The notes: generated by a model not told the origin, from the letters alone. 64,000 nt of DNA from Chelativorans sp. Marseille-P2723 (GCF_902809845.1 NZ_CADDWI010000008.1:620001-684000); one strand, 5' to 3'; shown: positions 24,065-33,909, numbered from the stretch's first letter. A program made the numbers and translations.

Positions 24065-25617
24065 CCGCCCTGCCCCACTGCCTCTTCCACATATCGCGGA
24101 AAGACCGGCTGCGGGGGAGGCAGTGGCGTACCCGGTTCCAGCGCAGCGTCGTCGGAAATATGAGCAAACGTCCGCCGCTCAGTGGCCACTGCCAAAAGAT
24201 CAAGCAACTTCTCAGCCGAACCTGGCATATAGGGCTGGCAGAGGATGGCAATGCGGCGCAGCGTTTCGGCCGTGGTGTAGAGCACTGTTTCCATGCGTTT
24301 TGGGTCGGTCTTCCTCAGGGCCCAGGGCTCCTGGCTGGCGAAGTAGCGGTTTGCCTCTGCCACTACCTCGAAGATGGTTGCAAGTGCTGTGTGGATCGCC
24401 TGGCGTTCCATGGCGTCGCGTGCGCCACCGAGAGCGCCTGCCGCTTGGGTCAGCAGTGCTCTATCCTCGTCCGAAAGCGTGCCTTGCGCAGGCACCTTGC
24501 CGTCGCAGTTCTTGGCGATCATCGAGAGGGAGCGCTGCGCCAGGTTGCCCAGATCGTTGGCGAGATCGGCGTTGGTCCGGTTCACGATGGCTTCGTGACT
24601 GTAGCTGCCATCCTGCCCGAACGGCACCTCGCGCAGAAAGAAATAGCGCACCTGGTCGAGGCCGTAATGGTCCACCAGCGCAAACGGATCAATGACGTTA
24701 CCAACCGACTTCGACATCTTCTCTCCGCGGTTGAACAGGAAGCCGTGGCTGAAGATACGCTTCGGCAAGGCAATGCCCGCGGACATAAGAAAGGCCGGCC
24801 AGTAGATGGCATGGAAGCGCGTGATGTCCTTGCCAATGACATGCACGTCGGCGGGCCAGTAGCGCCAGCGTACAGCGTCCGTATCCGGATAACCCATGGC
24901 AGTGATGTAGTTGGTGAGCGCGTCAACCCACACATACATCACATGCCGCTCGTCTCCCGGCACCGCAACGCCCCAATCAAAGGTCGTGCGGGAAATGGAA
25001 AGGTCGCGCAGGCCCTGACGGACAAAGCTCACGATCTCGTTGCGCCTTTCGGTGGGGCCGATAAAATCGGGATTCTCCTCATAGTGCCTGAGCAGGCGTT
25101 CCTGATAGGCCGAGAGGCGGAAGAAATAACTCTCTTCCTCCACCCATTCGACGGGCGTGCCTTGTGGGCCGTATCGCACAGCGTCTTCGCCAACAGTCGT
25201 CTCTTCCTCGCCATAATAGGCTTCATCGCGCACCGAGTACCAGCCCGAGTAGCTGCCCAGATAAATATCGCCCTTTTCAGCCATTGCCTTCCAAATTGCT
25301 TGGGAAGCAATGTGATGGCGCTCTTCCGTGGTGCGGATGAAGTCGTCGTTCGAGGCGTTCAGAGCCTCTGCCATGCGCTGGAATTGCGGCGTGTTGCGAT
25401 CAGCCAATTGGCGTGCGGAAATCCCTTCCTTGCGCGCCGTCTGCAGCATCTTGACCCCGTGTTCGTCTGTTCCGGTAAGGAACATCACGTCCTTGCCGTC
25501 ATGGCGCTGGAAACGCGCTAGCGCGTCGGTGGCGATCAGCTCATAGGCGTGGCCGATATGGGGCGCCCCATTGGGGTAGGATATGGCCGTAGTGATATAA
25601 AAGGTTTCGCGCGTCAT
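24061..25617 (-). CDS. metG: Methionine-tRNA ligase
   Basis: 518 residues, class I synthetase charging tRNA(Met). The HIGH motif is in [11 protein letters not shown] and the KMSKS motif in [13 protein letters not shown]. There is no C-terminal tRNA-binding (Trbp111-like) extension and no clear four-Cys zinc knuckle, as in the shorter alphaproteobacterial form. The start at 25617 gives the conserved N terminus [17 protein letters not shown]; the frame is open 24 codons further but those residues are not family-like. Followed by tatD. Confidence 0.95.
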   Translation of the reverse strand: MTRETFYITTAISYPNGAPHIGHAYELIATDALARFQRHDGKDVMFLTGTDEHGVKMLQTARKEGISARQLADRNTPQFQRMAEALNASNDDFIRTTEERHHIASQAIWKAMAEKGDIYLGSYSGWYSVRDEAYYGEEETTVGEDAVRYGPQGTPVEWVEEESYFFRLSAYQERLLRHYEENPDFIGPTERRNEIVSFVRQGLRDLSISRTTFDWGVAVPGDERHVMYVWVDALTNYITAMGYPDTDAVRWRYWPADVHVIGKDITRFHAIYWPAFLMSAGIALPKRIFSHGFLFNRGEKMSKSVGNVIDPFALVDHYGLDQVRYFFLREVPFGQDGSYSHEAIVNRTNADLANDLGNLAQRSLSMIAKNCDGKVPAQGTLSDEDRALLTQAAGALGGARDAMERQAIHTALATIFEVVAEANRYFASQEPWALRKTDPKRMETVLYTTAETLRRIAILCQPYMPGSAEKLLDLLAVATERRTFAHISDDAALEPGTPLPPPQPVFPRYVEEAVGQGG

Positions 25618-25690
25618 TGGCTCGGTGCTCAAAAAAGGCATTCGTCCGCGCCCAGATAGCGCATCGCGACCGGGAATGCCATGCTGCAAA

Positions 25691-26752
25691 CTAACCAGTC
25701 AGAGTTTGCGCCGCTTCGTGCAGACGCGCTGTCATGGCCATGACGTGCTGCCTGCGGTCGAGGTTGAATATCTCGGTTTGCCGAATGGTTTCTGCCGTTT
25801 TTTCCCATAGCGAAGCAAGTTGGGCCGCCTGTTCCAGCGCGCCAGCCCTGCCCAATTCGGAAGCATGCAAGAGAATATGCTCCTGAACGGCGCGATTGAA
25901 GAGTTCGAACTGTATCTGACGCTCGCGTCCCGCAGCCGCGTCGGCCAGCCTTGCAGCCTCCATCACGTCGAATTTCTTGCCCGATATGATGCGATCTAGC
26001 GCTAAGGCGATTTCCAGTCCGCCAAACTGCGTCATCAGTATCGCTTCACGCACGCTACCCTTTGCCTGTTCCGTCAACAGGCGGCGTTCCTTTTCCGTTT
26101 CCGGCAACTGAGCGCCTAGACTTACCAGCAACCGTCCCAGAAGATCTGACGGCAGCGGCTCAAGCTTCAGGACCTGGCAGCGTGACCGTATAGTTGGCAA
26201 AAGGCGTCCAGGCGCGTGCGCCACAAGCATGAACAAAGTGCGCGGCGGCGGTTCCTCCAAGTTCTTGAGGAGCGCATTAGCGGCGCTGAGATTCATATCT
26301 TCCGCCGGATCGATGATGACGACGCGGTAGCCGCCATCGGCCGGCGTCAGGCTGAGAAAGCGTGAAACCCGGCGGATCTCGTCGACGGTGATAACCGTCC
26401 TGAACTTCTTGGCGCGTTCGTCGAACGGGCGCGTTAGATGCAAAAGGCCTGGATGGGCACCCTGCGCGGCGAGGCGGAAAGCGGGGGACGCAACATCGAC
26501 CTTTGCCAATTCCGCCGGCGCAAGCCTGTGATCAGGATATGTGAAGAGGTGATGCGCCATATGAAAGGCAAGCGTCGCCTTGCCTATACCCCTCCTCCCT
26601 GCCAGAAGGAGCGCATGGTGCAGCTTTCCCGAGTGATAGGCTCGCGCCAGCATGTCGCGTACCCCTTCATGCCCCACCAGCAATGGATTCTCGGCAGGTT
26701 CGGGTATATCCGGCAGCGAATCGTGCTGTTCGGGCGCGGTCCGCTCAAACAT
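25691..26752 (-). CDS. holB: DNA polymerase III subunit delta' (HolB)
   Basis: 353 residues, the clamp-loader subunit that works with gamma/tau and delta to place the sliding clamp on DNA. The AAA+ N-terminal region has Walker A-like [14 protein letters not shown] (near residue 53) and the sensor/SRC-type [12 protein letters not shown]. The ATG at 26752 lies inside the end of tmk and the purine-rich GAAGGAGG abuts it directly, so translation probably depends on coupling to tmk. A longer in-frame reading upstream overlaps tmk and gives no family-like residues. Confidence 0.9.
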   Translation of the reverse strand: MFERTAPEQHDSLPDIPEPAENPLLVGHEGVRDMLARAYHSGKLHHALLLAGRRGIGKATLAFHMAHHLFTYPDHRLAPAELAKVDVASPAFRLAAQGAHPGLLHLTRPFDERAKKFRTVITVDEIRRVSRFLSLTPADGGYRVVIIDPAEDMNLSAANALLKNLEEPPPRTLFMLVAHAPGRLLPTIRSRCQVLKLEPLPSDLLGRLLVSLGAQLPETEKERRLLTEQAKGSVREAILMTQFGGLEIALALDRIISGKKFDVMEAARLADAAAGRERQIQFELFNRAVQEHILLHASELGRAGALEQAAQLASLWEKTAETIRQTEIFNLDRRQHVMAMTARLHEAAQTLTG

Positions 26753-27419
26753 CCTCCTTCTCCGCCGTTTTGCCTCTAGTTGGCTCTTTCGCGATGAGCG
26801 CCCGTACCGCTTCTTCCACTGCTTCGGCGACCTCTTCGGCCGGAGGATGAGCACTGATTACGATGCAGCGCTCCGGTTCCCTCTCTGCTATGTCAAGGAA
26901 AGCCTGCCGGCGGAGGCGGTGCACTGCCAAGTCTTCTTTCTCGAACCGATCGACCGTCCCGCCGCCGCGCCTTTCCGTCGCGCGGCGCAAGCCCTCTTCC
27001 GGATCGATATCGAGGATGATTGTCAGGTCTGGCATCATCTCTCCGACAGTTACCTGCTCCAGTACCCCCATGAACTCCTCATCCAGATCGCCCGTAATAC
27101 CCTGATAGACACGAGACGAATCGACAAAGCGATCACACAGAACCAAGGCCCCCCGGCTCAGCGCTGGCTCGATCACTTGTTCGATATGATCGGTACGAGC
27201 GGCTGCGAACAGAATCGCTTCCATGGCAAGGCCGAACTTCTCGGCAGCACCGGAAAGAAGAACGTGGCGGATCGCTTCCCCACCGGGCGAGCCACCTGGC
27301 TCGCGCGTCTCCACAACCTCATGGCCCTCCGCCCGCAAACGTCCGGCAAGGCGGCGGATCTGGGTCGTTTTGCCGGCACCCTCGCCACCCTCGAACGTTA
27401 TGAATACTCCGCGCCGCAA
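26745..27419 (-). CDS. tmk: Thymidylate kinase
   Basis: 224 residues. It phosphorylates dTMP to dTDP for DNA synthesis. P-loop [12 protein letters not shown] at 9-20, the DR(F/Y) motif CDRFVDSS, and a lid region. It overlaps holB by eight bases, the usual tmk-holB pairing. Confidence 0.95.
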   Translation of the reverse strand: MRRGVFITFEGGEGAGKTTQIRRLAGRLRAEGHEVVETREPGGSPGGEAIRHVLLSGAAEKFGLAMEAILFAAARTDHIEQVIEPALSRGALVLCDRFVDSSRVYQGITGDLDEEFMGVLEQVTVGEMMPDLTIILDIDPEEGLRRATERRGGGTVDRFEKEDLAVHRLRRQAFLDIAEREPERCIVISAHPPAEEVAEAVEEAVRALIAKEPTRGKTAEKEDV

Positions 27420-27580
27420 GGCTTCTCCTGTCCGGTCCTGGTGATCTGCGGGCTTTTCATAATCGCTCCAGCTAGAATGGCCAACTCATGTCGTTGCGAT
27501 TGGCGCGCCGGAAGGCACGATGCGAATGCAACAGCTTACCGCATCCTTTATGCATCCTGAAGGATGGTGAACCCAAGAAC

Positions 27581-28762
27581 TTATCGCAGCCAGCCGACGA
27601 GCAGTTCCCACACGGCACCCTGGGCTCTTTGCCGTAAACTCCCCCGATCGACCGTTTCGGCGGCATAGAGAGGCGCCTGATGGCTGCGTGTATCGCCCAC
27701 GCGCAATTCCAGCCTGGCTATCTGGCTCCCTTCCTCGATTGGGGCTGGCACCGGGCCTTCATAGATAATACGTCCGGAAATGCTACCTTCTTCGGTGGGC
27801 ACCAGCGCCGTAAGCTCCGCATCGGTACGCAGCGTTACCTTTTCCCGCTCGCCTCCATAGACCTGCGCCTCACCAACTATTTCGTTTGCGGCAAAGATCT
27901 GGCGCTTCTCGAAGGCAGTCATGCCCCAGTCGAGGAGCCTGCTCGCCTCCTCCTCCCGCTCCTCCTCACTTTCCATCCCCGCGAGCGTGACGAAAAGCCG
28001 CCTGCCCCCGCGCGCCGCCGAAGCAACGATGGAATAGCCTGATTCTTCTGTGAAGCCTGTCTTCAACCCATCAGCCCCGATATTGCGCGTCAGGAGAGGA
28101 TTGCGGTTCCGCTGGAAGATATTGTTCCACTCGAATGCGGGTTGCGAAAAATAACGATAATAGCTGGGATAGGTTTGCCACAGATGCTGCGCCAGTTGTG
28201 TCAGTTCGCGCGCGGTCACCCATTGCCCCTCCGCGGGAAGCCCGGTCGAATTGACGAAAGTGGAGGCTGTCAGGCCAAGCTCCCGCGCCCTCTCAGTCAT
28301 CATCCGAGCAAAATTTTCCTCCGAGCCCGCCATTCCTTGAGCAATGACGATGCAACCATCGTTGGCCGATTGCACGATGATGCCCTGGATCAAAGCTTCA
28401 ACAGGAACGGAGGAATTCACAGCAGCAAACATTGTGGCGGTGCGTGAGGGGGCTCCCCCTGTCCGCCAGGCATATTCACTTACCGGAAATGTCTGATCGA
28501 GAGAGAGATGGCCGTTCTTCAGCGCTTGGAAAACCAGTTCGATCGTCATCAGCTTGGCGAGCGAGGCGGGAGGAAAAAGCTGATCGGGTGCTTTGGAAAA
28601 AAGCACGGTGCCCGTTTCGGCATCGATCATGTAGGCGCTCGAAGCCTTCGTTTCGAAGAGTTCCGAGCGGCCGGGAACAACAAATATCAGGAGGGCAAGC
28701 AGCACCAGTGCGAGATTAGCGATCCGAGCGAGGACGGATGCTGCAATCTTCTGCGCATTCAT
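27581..28762 (-). CDS. D-alanyl-D-alanine carboxypeptidase (DacC/DacF type)
   Basis: 393 residues from the ATG at 28762; a further in-frame ATG 15 codons upstream is possible. An N-terminal hydrophobic segment (about 7-30, ALVLLALLIFVVPG) acts as signal or anchor. Serine penicillin-binding motifs are all present: SLAK (SxxK), SAND (SxN) and KTG in DGLKTGFTEESG. The PBP5-type C-terminal beta domain follows. It trims D-Ala from peptidoglycan stem peptides in the periplasm. It sits between rlpA and tmk, as in related genomes. Confidence 0.92.
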   Translation of the reverse strand: MNAQKIAASVLARIANLALVLLALLIFVVPGRSELFETKASSAYMIDAETGTVLFSKAPDQLFPPASLAKLMTIELVFQALKNGHLSLDQTFPVSEYAWRTGGAPSRTATMFAAVNSSVPVEALIQGIIVQSANDGCIVIAQGMAGSEENFARMMTERARELGLTASTFVNSTGLPAEGQWVTARELTQLAQHLWQTYPSYYRYFSQPAFEWNNIFQRNRNPLLTRNIGADGLKTGFTEESGYSIVASAARGGRRLFVTLAGMESEEEREEEASRLLDWGMTAFEKRQIFAANEIVGEAQVYGGEREKVTLRTDAELTALVPTEEGSISGRIIYEGPVPAPIEEGSQIARLELRVGDTRSHQAPLYAAETVDRGSLRQRAQGAVWELLVGWLR

Positions 28763-28834
28763 GGAGCGAAGGTCGCAGGTGACGTCGTCAACGACCATGG
28801 TGACCAACCGTTACGGCCGTCGTGCCGGACATTT

Positions 28835-30031
28835 CTAATCGCGGATGAAGAAAGCGTCCGTGGCTCCAGCGGACCAAGCCACACGCAAGACCCGGTCCGG
28901 CTCTGCCCTTCCATCAAGGTGAAGGGTTGCGACGTAAAGCGGTCCGCCACGCGTGTCGTCTTCCTGCACCACCGGAGTTCCGAGATCCGCAAGCTTTTGT
29001 GCAAAGCGTTCGGCGTCGTTCCGAGACGACCAGGTTCCGAGAAGAATTTTCGCGGGGTTACCAAGGCCGTGTGACATGCCACCGGCATCTTCTCCATCGC
29101 CTGTCTGCCCGATAATGGACTCGAAAACGCGCCCCGCCCCGCTGGAGTTCCCCACAGCATAGGAAAGGAGGGCAACCTCGGTCACATCCGCAGGAACTGC
29201 GTCTGCAGGCCGGTCCGGTACAATTGGCCCGATCGCGGGCAGCCCCGAGAAACCATCGCTTGGCTGAATTGCAAATGCGGAAGCAGTGCTTAACACAGGC
29301 TGCTTCGGCGTCGGCCCGGACATAGCTACCATCACGCCGGTTGGAAGCCCGTCCGAAGGATCCGGCGCAGCTCCGCTCGGGCGGTAAGAGGCTAGGAGAA
29401 AGCCGTCATCCTCCCCATGCAGAGGTGCCGGGCCGACATATTCGACACGGACGTTTGCGACGCCTGCATGCTTGTAGCCCAGCAGCTCTGCCGCACGCTT
29501 CGAAAGGTCGATGACACGATTGCGGACAAAGGGACCGCGGTCGTTAACACGTACAAGGACCGAACTGCCATTCTGCATGTTGGTCACGCGCGCATAACTG
29601 GGTAGCGGCATGGTCGGATGCGCTGCCGTCAGATGCGTCATGTCGTAGACTTCGCCATTTGCGGTCAGCCTGCCGTGGAAAGCGTCGCCATACCAGGAGG
29701 CCGCGCCCTCGGCGACATAATCCGGATCAACCTTGGGCTTGTACCACTGCCCCTTGATCTTATAGGGCTTTCCCACCTGATAGCGCCCACCTCCGCGACG
29801 TAAGCCGGAGGAATTGAATGCCACACGTGGGCTCGTCTTCACGCCATATTCGGACTCGGCGAAATATTCGCTCGTCGCCGGAGCAAGCCCAGCCTTTGGC
29901 GCAGGAGCATTACACCCCGTCACGATAGCGGCTAGACCAGCAGAAATGACAGCAACGCGTGAGCGCCGCCCGCCCCTTTCAGCCTCATCCCCCTTCTTCG
30001 TGTCTTTCGATGCGTATCCCCTTGCAGTCAC
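28835..30031 (-). CDS. rlpA: Septal ring lytic transglycosylase RlpA with SPOR domain
   Basis: 398 residues. A lipoprotein-type signal ends at IVTGC (lipobox Cys near residue 40). The double-psi beta-barrel domain has EGAASWYGDAFHGRLTANG (split as EGAASWYGDAFHG and RLTANGE) with the catalytic-type Asp in VRVNDRGPFV. The last ~75 residues are a SPOR domain (LGTWSSRNDAERFAQKL) that binds denuded glycan at the division septum. Genes for RlpA and a D,D-carboxypeptidase are neighbours here, both acting on the cell wall. Confidence 0.92.
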   Translation of the reverse strand: MTARGYASKDTKKGDEAERGGRRSRVAVISAGLAAIVTGCNAPAPKAGLAPATSEYFAESEYGVKTSPRVAFNSSGLRRGGGRYQVGKPYKIKGQWYKPKVDPDYVAEGAASWYGDAFHGRLTANGEVYDMTHLTAAHPTMPLPSYARVTNMQNGSSVLVRVNDRGPFVRNRVIDLSKRAAELLGYKHAGVANVRVEYVGPAPLHGEDDGFLLASYRPSGAAPDPSDGLPTGVMVAMSGPTPKQPVLSTASAFAIQPSDGFSGLPAIGPIVPDRPADAVPADVTEVALLSYAVGNSSGAGRVFESIIGQTGDGEDAGGMSHGLGNPAKILLGTWSSRNDAERFAQKLADLGTPVVQEDDTRGGPLYVATLHLDGRAEPDRVLRVAWSAGATDAFFIRD

Positions 30032-30210
30032 GGGCTGGTCCCTTGATTATCCCTCAATTGAATAAAACACTCGGACAACTGCATCAAAAGGTGCAGCCAC
30101 CTTACCCATGCGCATCGAATTCTTATCAGAATGTAAACGCTATGTGGCCAGATATGGGCATTAATATGCACTGAATATGACCTGATAAAGTCACATTTAG
30201 TGTAGGGTTA

Positions 30211-30279
30211 TGACAGCGTGAGGCGGCGAAAGCCGACCCTGGAGCCGAAAGGCAGCAACGCGAGTGCGAACGTTTGTCA
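30211..30279 (+). ncRNA. Candidate structured RNA with two GAAA-tetraloop hairpins
   Basis: An outer stem TGACA/TGTCA (30211-30215 with 30275-30279) encloses three hairpins. These are CGGC-GAAA-GCCG (30224-30235), GCC-GAAA-GGC (30244-30253) and AACGCG...CGTT (30257-30274). GAAA tetraloops read correctly only on the plus strand, which suggests plus-strand transcription. It lies in the 279-base gap between two minus-strand genes (rlpA and the Dabb gene). It matches no riboswitch or sRNA class that I recognise. The folding is by eye and no covariation is available. Confidence 0.3.
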
Positions 30280-30310
30280 GAATCTGCACTCCAGAAGTTG
30301 GACGCGAGCC

Positions 30311-30613
30311 TTACTTCGGCCCTCCCGCTTCGGAGAGAAAATCGGCAGCGATACGCATCTCACGGAGCGGACGCACCTTCGCAATGGTCTCCTCGTAGAT
30401 GGGGTGCGCCTTGTAGGCTTCGAGCGCCGCCTCGTCCCGGAACTCGCCATAAACCACCACGTCTACCTCTCCAGAGAGTTTGTCCACTCGACGATTGAGC
30501 GCGACTTCAAAATATTCCGAGTGGGGGATGCGTCCGAGCGCCCCCAGTTCGTCAGCAATCCGCTGGACATTTTCCTTATCCCGCGCGCTGAAGAAAACAA
30601 TGTGCCGAATCAT
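30311..30613 (-). CDS. Dabb-family (stress-responsive alpha/beta barrel) protein
   Basis: 100 residues: MIRHIVFFSA at the start and VDVVVYGEFRDEAALEAYKAHP with H in the usual place are the Dabb signature of a dimeric ferredoxin-like barrel. Functions in the family are varied and mostly unknown. The start at 30613 has GGAGG eight bases upstream; the frame is open further but with unlikely residues. It is divergent from bmt. Confidence 0.85.
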   Translation of the reverse strand: MIRHIVFFSARDKENVQRIADELGALGRIPHSEYFEVALNRRVDKLSGEVDVVVYGEFRDEAALEAYKAHPIYEETIAKVRPLREMRIAADFLSEAGGPK

Positions 30614-30823
30614 AGGCAGCCTCCATATTTGCTTCCTGGGCAAACTTGCGCTCGGGTAGCAATTGTCAATCATACAAGACGTCACGCCCGATCCTGGCCG
30701 GACGGGTACTGTCCCGAACAGTCATAGCAGAAGCTCAAGCTAGTGCGCGACTGACAACGAGCGCCTTGCATATCACCGAGGTTAGGCGATCTTGCTGTAT
30801 CGCAAAGCAGAGGCTTCACGCCA

Positions 30824-30852
30824 TTGACCGGATATAAGGAGTTCCTTATATC
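30824..30852 (+). promoter_or_regulatory. bmt promoter with embedded 20-bp palindromic operator
   Basis: TTGACC (30824-30829), a 17-base spacer and TATATC (30847-30852) form a near-consensus sigma70 promoter. Inside it ATATAAGGA-GT-TCCTTATAT (30832-30851) is a perfect inverted repeat covering the spacer and most of the -10, 38 bases before the bmt start. The position implies repression. The form resembles ArsR-family (SahR-like) operators of methionine-cycle genes, which is inference. Confidence 0.6.
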
Positions 30853-30889
30853 GTTATGACCCTCCCCAAGACGATGAAGTGGACGCCCC

Positions 30890-31906
30890 ATGCAGAATCC
30901 CATCGATGCGCTGATCGCGGAAAAAGGCATCTTGCTCGCTGACGGCGCCACGGGCACGAATCTCTTCGCCATGGGCTTGCAATCGGGCGAGGCACCGGAA
31001 CTTTGGAATGAGGATGCATCGCAGAAGGTCGAGGCCCTGCATCAGGGTTTTGTCGACGCCGGGGCGGATATCATTCTGACGAACTCCTTCGGCGGCACGC
31101 GCCATCGGCTGAAGTTGCATCATGCCGAAGACCGTGTTTTCGAACTCAACAGGAAGGCGGCAGAGATTGCCCGCCGTGTTGCCGATCGCGCCGGGCATCG
31201 CGTCATTGTCGCAGGGTCCGTGGGTCCAACCGGCGAGCTCTTGCAGCCGCTTGGCGCGCTCGCCTTTGACGAGGCAGTGGATGCCTTTGCCGAACAGATC
31301 GAAGGATTGAAGGCCGGTGGGGCAGAGGTCGCATGGATCGAAACGATGTCTTCCCCGGAAGAGATCCGCGCGGCGGCCGAGGCGGCGATCCGGGTCGGAA
31401 TACCCTACACCTATACCGGCTCCTTCGATACGGCCGGCCGCACCATGATGGGGCTCGCACCGAAAGACATCCACTCCGTTGGAGAGGCACTTCCTTCAAA
31501 GCCAGTCGCCGTGGGGGCAAATTGCGGTGTCGGAGCGCCGGATATCCTGGCCGCTCTACTAGACATGACCGAAGCCCGGCCTGAGGCGACCGTGATTGTG
31601 AAGGGCAATTGCGGAATTCCGGAGTTCCGCGGCTCGGAAATCCACTATTCCGGCACGCCGGAGCTCATGGCGGAATATGTACGCCTTGCTGTCGATAGCG
31701 GGGCGAAGATCATCGGCGGATGTTGCGGCACGTCCTTTGAGCATCTGGCCGCCATGCGGAAAGCGCTCGATGGGCATGAAAAGAGTGTCCGCCCCACGAT
31801 CGAGGTGATCGAAGCGCGTGTCGGCCCCATGCGTAACAAGCAGGCCGCCCAGAGCGGTGCCGATAGTGCTGCCCCGGGTCGCCGCGAAAGGCGCCGCACA
31901 CGCTAA
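30890..31906 (+). CDS. bmt: Betaine-homocysteine S-methyltransferase
   Basis: 338 residues of the homocysteine S-methyltransferase family. The N-terminal LLADGATGTNLFAMG, TNSFGGTRHRL (first zinc-ligand Cys position is N-C variant, see CGVGAP), GANCGVG and the C-terminal zinc pair GGCCGTS are present. It transfers a methyl group from glycine betaine to homocysteine, giving methionine and dimethylglycine. The C-terminal tail is basic (RRERRRTR). Preceded by a strong promoter with a palindromic operator. Other methyl donors, such as S-methylmethionine, are possible for the family. Confidence 0.85.
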   Translation: MQNPIDALIAEKGILLADGATGTNLFAMGLQSGEAPELWNEDASQKVEALHQGFVDAGADIILTNSFGGTRHRLKLHHAEDRVFELNRKAAEIARRVADRAGHRVIVAGSVGPTGELLQPLGALAFDEAVDAFAEQIEGLKAGGAEVAWIETMSSPEEIRAAAEAAIRVGIPYTYTGSFDTAGRTMMGLAPKDIHSVGEALPSKPVAVGANCGVGAPDILAALLDMTEARPEATVIVKGNCGIPEFRGSEIHYSGTPELMAEYVRLAVDSGAKIIGGCCGTSFEHLAAMRKALDGHEKSVRPTIEVIEARVGPMRNKQAAQSGADSAAPGRRERRRTR

Positions 31907-31927
31907 TCCGGCGCTTCCCCGCAAGCC

Positions 31928-32758
31928 TCAGGGCTCATCCCATTGCGGCGAGAAATCATAGTCGCAAATCCGCCTTCCCTCGCTGCGCAGGCTGCCGATG
32001 ACTTCCATCTCGTCATCGTCGAGCATGAAATCAAAAACGTCGATATTCTCAGCGAGCCGCTCCTTGCGGCTGGTGCGAGGAATGGCAGCGACATTCTCCT
32101 GCTGGATATGCCAGCGCAGCACTATTTGTCCCGGCGTCTTGCCATGGCGAACAGCAGCGGCCCGGATCGGCTCTTCCTCAAGAAGCGAGCCGCCACGATG
32201 CAGAGGGCAATAAGCTACCATCGCCATGCCATACATGCGGCAAGCCTCATGAATCTTTCTCTGATCAAGGTAGGGGTGCGACTCCACCTGGTTGGCGACA
32301 AGAGGCACCGGTGATACCCGCACCGCCTCGGCAAGAAGACTCGTCGGAAAATTGGCTACACCGATATGCCGTGTCAGTCCGCGTTCGCGAAGCCGGCTGA
32401 GCGCATCCATTGTCTCGTGAAGTGGAAACTCTGGATTAGGCCAATGGACGAGGAGAAGGTCAACATAATCAAGACGGAGCCGTTGGAGGCTACTTTCGGC
32501 AGAGCGGAGCAGATCGGAGGCTGAAAGATTTGTCCACCAGACCTTCGTCGTGACAAAAACTTCCGAGCGCTCAACGCGGGAGTTACGAATCGCCTCTCCT
32601 ATCTCCGCCTCGTTCTCATAGGATGCGGCCGTGTCGATATGCCTGTATCCGATATCGATGCCATGGCGGACCAGATCAACACAGGCGTCGCCGCGTAGTG
32701 TCCAAGTTCCAAGCCCGATTACCGGGATATCTGCGCCATTCACATGCAACGTCTTCAT
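31928..32758 (-). CDS. Aldo/keto reductase (2,5-diketo-D-gluconate reductase-like)
   Basis: 276 residues, NADPH-dependent (alpha/beta)8 oxidoreductase. Catalytic tetrad members are visible: Asp and Tyr in YRHIDTAASYENE, Lys in VFVTTKVWW and His in LLVHWPNP. The C-terminal cofactor-binding segment AIPRTSRKERLAEN has the phosphate-binding pattern. The ATG at 32758 follows GAGGAGG. It is convergent with bmt (21 bases apart) and faces away from the membrane-protein pair. Substrate unknown. Confidence 0.9.
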   Translation of the reverse strand: MKTLHVNGADIPVIGLGTWTLRGDACVDLVRHGIDIGYRHIDTAASYENEAEIGEAIRNSRVERSEVFVTTKVWWTNLSASDLLRSAESSLQRLRLDYVDLLLVHWPNPEFPLHETMDALSRLRERGLTRHIGVANFPTSLLAEAVRVSPVPLVANQVESHPYLDQRKIHEACRMYGMAMVAYCPLHRGGSLLEEEPIRAAAVRHGKTPGQIVLRWHIQQENVAAIPRTSRKERLAENIDVFDFMLDDDEMEVIGSLRSEGRRICDYDFSPQWDEP

Positions 32759-32919
32759 GAATCCTCCTCTCGTCTGCAGTGCGGCAGGCAGAAATCCATG
32801 CCAGTTCGGCCGCCCCGGGCACGGCGCCCATTGACCCAAGTGGAAAATACGCGCTTTCGTCTGATCATCAACCCGCGTGCATGGCTGCCTGGCCATCTTG
32901 ACGCCCGCAGGAGAAGCAT

Positions 32920-33909
32920 GTGCAGGCACGAAGATTATCCCGCATAGAACTCATTGACGCTGCGCGTGGCGCCGCGCTCGTAGCGATGGCCATCTATCAT
33001 TTCACCTGGGACCTTGGATTTTTTGGCTATATAGAGCCCACGATCCCCGTGACGGGCGGCTGGAGGATCTTTGCGCGCTGCATTGCATCCTCGTTCCTTT
33101 TCCTCGTCGGCGTCAGCCTCTTCCTGGCTCATGGCCATGGTATCCGATGGCGCTCCTTTGGGAAACGGCTCGCCATGATCGCCGGTGCGGCCTTGGCGAT
33201 TACTGTCGTCACCTATTACGCCACGCCCGACGCCTTCATCTTTTTTGGCATCCTGCACCACATCGCACTGGCAAGCATTCTTGGCCTTGCGGTCATGCGG
33301 CTGCCGGTATTTGCCCTTGTGATCCTGGCGGGTGCGGTGATTGCAGCCTCCCGATTCATCCAGGCTTCCCTTCTTGACCAGCCGCTCTTCTGGTGGACCG
33401 GGCTTTCCCGCAACGTACCGCCGAGCAACGATTACATCCCAATTTTTCCCTGGTTCGGCATGGTGCTTCTAGGTATCGCTGCGGCAAAATGGGCCGCGTC
33501 GACCGGCATACTTGCACGCCTGGCGAGCGTTCGACCTCACACGCTTCCGCTCCTTGCAGCGGCGGGCAGGCATAGCCTGTTGTTTTACCTGCTGCACCAG
33601 CCCGTACTGATTGCGCTCCTCTGGACATTCGCGCAGGTGCTTCCGCCCGCCACGCCCGACCGTACGGCGATATTCTTGGACGCTTGCACCGAACGTTGCT
33701 CGGCCAGCCGTGAGGAACGCTTCTGCCGGACCTATTGTGCCTGCGTAGTAGATGCGGCCGCTGCAGACGACAGGGTAGAGGCCCTTTTCTCTCCTCGGCC
33801 TGATGCTGCTACCCAGGAATGGCTGGAAGAGGTTGTCTTTCGCTGTAGCCTGGAGAACAATGGCCGGGATGGCGAAATCTCGCCTTCGGCCGCCGGGAGA
33901 GGCTTATGA
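32920..33909 (+). CDS. DUF1624-type membrane protein (heparan-alpha-glucosaminide N-acetyltransferase-like)
   Basis: 329 residues. About seven transmembrane segments occupy residues 12-245, beginning with the family signature ELIDAARGAALVAMAIYHF and including FFGILHHIALASILGL. Members are related to acyltransferases that move acetyl groups across membranes. The last ~85 residues are hydrophilic and Cys-rich (ACTERCSASREERFCRTYCACVVD), a feature I associate with rhizobial members but whose role is unknown. GTG start; the stop overlaps the next gene by four bases, so both membrane proteins are made together. Confidence 0.8.
   Translation: MQARRLSRIELIDAARGAALVAMAIYHFTWDLGFFGYIEPTIPVTGGWRIFARCIASSFLFLVGVSLFLAHGHGIRWRSFGKRLAMIAGAALAITVVTYYATPDAFIFFGILHHIALASILGLAVMRLPVFALVILAGAVIAASRFIQASLLDQPLFWWTGLSRNVPPSNDYIPIFPWFGMVLLGIAAAKWAASTGILARLASVRPHTLPLLAAAGRHSLLFYLLHQPVLIALLWTFAQVLPPATPDRTAIFLDACTERCSASREERFCRTYCACVVDAAAADDRVEALFSPRPDAATQEWLEEVVFRCSLENNGRDGEISPSAAGRGL

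Noticed and set aside
24160-25521. Plus-strand open frame (453 codons) opposite metG
   Set aside because: Antisense shadow of a conserved housekeeping gene, with no recognisable motifs.
30079-30096. Hairpin CTGCATC-AAAA-GGTGCAG in the rlpA leader
   Set aside because: A 7-bp stem with a G-U pair is easily found by chance and has no further supporting structure.
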